Source: Chaenocephalus aceratus (taxonomy: Eukaryota; Chordata; Actinopteri; Perciformes; Channichthyidae). Taken from it: 64,000 bases of DNA. Below the pieces are notes generated by a model that ran no database searches, had not been told where the DNA came from, and was given only the letters and a program-made list of their open reading frames with translations. The stretch is from positions 231,598 through 295,597 of the forward strand of contig JAMFTG010000336.1 in assembly GCA_023974075.1 (NCBI GenBank), in the 5' to 3' direction. This document shows positions 61,606 to 64,000 of the stretch, one piece after another; the first letter of the stretch is position 1; each line of letters starts with the position of its first letter. A program made the position numbers and the translations under genes.

Positions 61606-63285
61606 TTAGGGTTAGTACTTTAGTCTGTTAGGGTTAGTACTTTAGTCTATTAGGGTTAGTACTTTAGTCGGTTAGGGTTAGTACTTTAGTCTATTAGGGT
61701 TAGTACTTTAGTCTGTTAGGGTTAGTACTTTAGTCTATTAGGGTTAGTACTTTAGTCTATTAGGGTTAGGGTTAGTACTTTAGTCTATTAGGGTTAGGGT
61801 TAGTACTTTAGTCTGTTAGGGTTAGGGTTAGTACTTTAGTCTGTTAGGGTTAGTACTTTAGTCTATTAGGGTTAGGGTTAGTACTTTAGTCGGTTAGGGT
61901 TAGTACTTTAGTCGGTTAGGGTTAGTACTTTAGTCTGTTAGGGTTAGTACTTTAGTCTGTTAGGGTTAGTACTTTAGTTTATCTATTATGTTGGGTTAGT
62001 ACTTAGTCGGTTAGGGTTAGTACTTTAGTCTATAGGTTAGGGTTAGTACTTTAGTCTATTAGTGTTAGGGTTAGTACTTTAGTCTATTAGGGTTAGTACT
62101 TTAGTCTATTAGGGTTAGTACTTTAGTCTATTAGGGTTAGTACTTTAGTCGGTTAGGGTTAGTACTTTAGTCTATTAGGGTTAGTACTTTAGTCGGTTAG
62201 GGTTAGTACTTTAGTCTTTAGGGTTAGTACTTTAGTCTGTTAGGGTTAGTACTTTAGTCTGTTAGGGTTAGTACTTTAGTCTGTTAGGGTTAGTGCTTTA
62301 GTCTATTAATGTTGGGTTAGTACTTAAGTCTATTAGGGTTAGTACTTTAGTCTATTAGGGTTAGTACTTTAGTCTATTAGGGTTAGTACTTTAGTCGGTT
62401 AGGGTTAGTACTTTAGTCGGTTAGGGTTAGTACTTTAGTCTATTAGGGTTAGGGTTAGTACTTTAGTCTATTAGGGTTAGTACTTTAGTCGGTTAGGGTT
62501 AGTACTTTAGTCTATTAGGGTTAGTACTTTAGTCTATTAATGTTGGGTTAGTACTTTAGTCTATTAGGGTTAGTACTTTAGTCGGTTAGGGTTAGTACTT
62601 AAGTCGGTTAGGGTTAGTACTTTAGTCGGTTAGGGTTAGTACTTAAGTCTATTAGGGTTAGTACTTAAGTCTATTAGGGTTAGTATTTAGTCGGTTAGGG
62701 TTAGTACTTTAGTCTGTTAGTGTTAGGGTTAGTACTTTGGTCGGTTAGGGTTAGTACTTTAGTCTATTAATGTTGGGTTAGTACTTAAGTCTATTAGGGT
62801 TAGTAACTTTCGTCTATTAGGTTAGTACTTTAGTCTACTAGGGTTAGGGTTAGTACTTTAGTCTATTAGGGTTAGTACTTTAGTCTATTAGGGTTAGGGT
62901 TAGTACTTGAGTGGGTTAGTACTTTAGTCTATTAGTGTTAGGGTTAGTACTTTAGTCTATTAGGGTTAGTACTTTAGTCTATTAGGGTTAGTACTTTAGT
63001 CTACTAGGGTTAGGGTTAGTACTTTAGTCTATTAGGGTTAGTACTTTAGTCTATTAGGGTTAGTACTTTAGTCTATTAGGGTTAGTACTTTAGTCTATTA
63101 GGGTTAGTACTTTAGTCTATTAGGGTTAGTACTTTAGTCTACTAGTGTTAGGGTTAGTACTTTAGTCTGTTAGGGTTAGTACTTTAGTCTACTAGTGTTA
63201 GGTTAGTACTTTAGTCTGTTAGGGTTAGTACTTTAGTCTATTAGGGTTAGTACTTTAGTCTGTTAGTGTTAGGGTTAGTACTTTG
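61606..63285. repeat. 22-bp satellite containing telomere-like TTAGGG
   Basis: The unit ttagggttagtactttagtc then ta/tg/gg recurs about 70 times over 1.7 kb. Some units have an extra TTAGGG (ttagggttagggttag...). Variants tctatta, tctgtta and tcggtta recur in patches, showing local expansion. It lies in the last garre1 intron seen, well away from any chromosome end implied by the flanking genes. Confidence 0.97.
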
Positions 63286-63950
63286 GTCTGTTCCTACATG
63301 TTCCAGATCTAGGAGGGAGGCTGACATATCGGTGCTGAAGATAAATGTGTTATTGACAAAATGAAATATTCTTATCTTAATAATAAACATTAGATTTGAT
63401 AATGTAAATGATCCAATATGTTCCTTCTCTCGACACACTAGAGACACAGAAAACAAAACAAAGATAGATTAAACTAACATTTATATCATATCCTTGTAGC
63501 CGATAATAAATAAACAACTCCACGAACTTCAACCATCTGTCGTGGAAGTATTTGGTTTATTCTTAGAGCTCCACATTGATTTGACATTAATTCTGCTCGG
63601 GTTGGAGCCCAGAATAGCTTCATCGCTGTGCCTCAGCCTTTCAGTGCGGTAATGGAATGTATTTATATCCCATCTTCTGACCACCCAGCACATTTCAAAC
63701 CTCTGACCCCGATCTGAGTAAGATAATGAATATAGCTCAGTGAGAGCAGCTGTTTTCTCTGACGCTTTCTGCTGATGTCCTCCGGGGTCAGAAGCCGTGT
63801 GCACAGAGCAGCAGACTCTTTGGATCGCACTCCAACCATTGTGCGGAGCTGACCTCACAGCCTTGTGATGTTTCTGCTCATTCGACAGTCTGGCTGAGAG
63901 ATGGAGCTTCAGGAGCCAATGAGAAGAGCTGTGTCAGGAAATTCACCGTG
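63286..63950. other. garre1 intron 9, unassigned
   Basis: Unique-looking sequence with no recognised exon, array or element. The minus-strand open frame 63529-63858 has no domain I recognise. Confidence 0.4.
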
Positions 63951-63955
63951 TGTTT

Positions 63956-63993
<38 letters not shown>

Positions 63994-64000
63994 CTCTCTC
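63951..64000. repeat. (CT)n simple repeat at the right edge
   Basis: A short T run then ctctct to the end of the window; it probably continues. Confidence 0.95.

Noticed and set aside
61606..63285. A true chromosome end or pure interstitial telomere
   Set aside because: TTAGGG occurs once or twice per 22-28 base unit among other bases, and single-copy gene exons flank the region.

Overview
The window is a vertebrate nuclear sequence, almost certainly from a teleost fish. It has GT/AG-spliced coding exons of two conserved animal genes, long (AC)n/(GT)n microsatellites, and a dense load of short DNA transposons (hAT, PIF/Harbinger, a TTAA-type family), including interspersed repeats common in fish. 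No bacterial-style operons, CRISPR arrays, rRNA or convincing tRNA genes are visible.

Layout. (1) 31-3944, minus strand: the first six coding exons of glucose-6-phosphate isomerase (gpi); the rest lies off the left edge. (2) 3945 to about 6000: gpi 5' flank and AT-rich DNA. (3) About 5850-6130: a candidate CpG-type promoter with two copies of an ETS-like CACCGGAAGT module, probably the start of the right-hand gene. (4) 6124-25466: a long 5' interval full of transposons, with one good candidate 5'UTR exon (24595-24694). (5) 25467-60148, plus strand: nine coding exons of garre1 (KIAA0355; granule-associated Rac and RhoG effector 1). The final exons lie off the right edge. (6) 60149-64000: garre1 intron with a Harbinger-type element inserted in a 1.7 kb telomere-like satellite. 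As I recall, gpi and garre1 are also neighbours in human, there on the same strand; here they are head-to-head.

Both genes have intact splice sites and highly conserved peptide blocks, but single- or double-base frame breaks recur. I count about 18 in about 3.1 kb of coding sequence, mostly in G or C runs. This fits uncorrected long-read indels much better than pseudogenes. Anyone using the annotation should treat the exon boundaries as sound and the literal translations as broken.

The accessory content is the most unusual part. Three 36-37 bp minisatellites (206-432, 10093-10390, 32718-33260) are expansions of the same internal piece of one short transposon family, whose unexpanded relatives lie at about 44950-45085 and 57813-57910. 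A fourth array (39340-40220) expanded from a different element. Other notable items are nested transposons with readable target-site duplications, Harbinger-type elements retaining MADF or transposase remnants, a deleted hAT keeping its BED zinc finger, a perfect 43-bp-arm hairpin at 11143-11235, and garre1 exon 7 lying between complementary (GT)n and (CA)n tracts. I found no convincing new multi-gene system.
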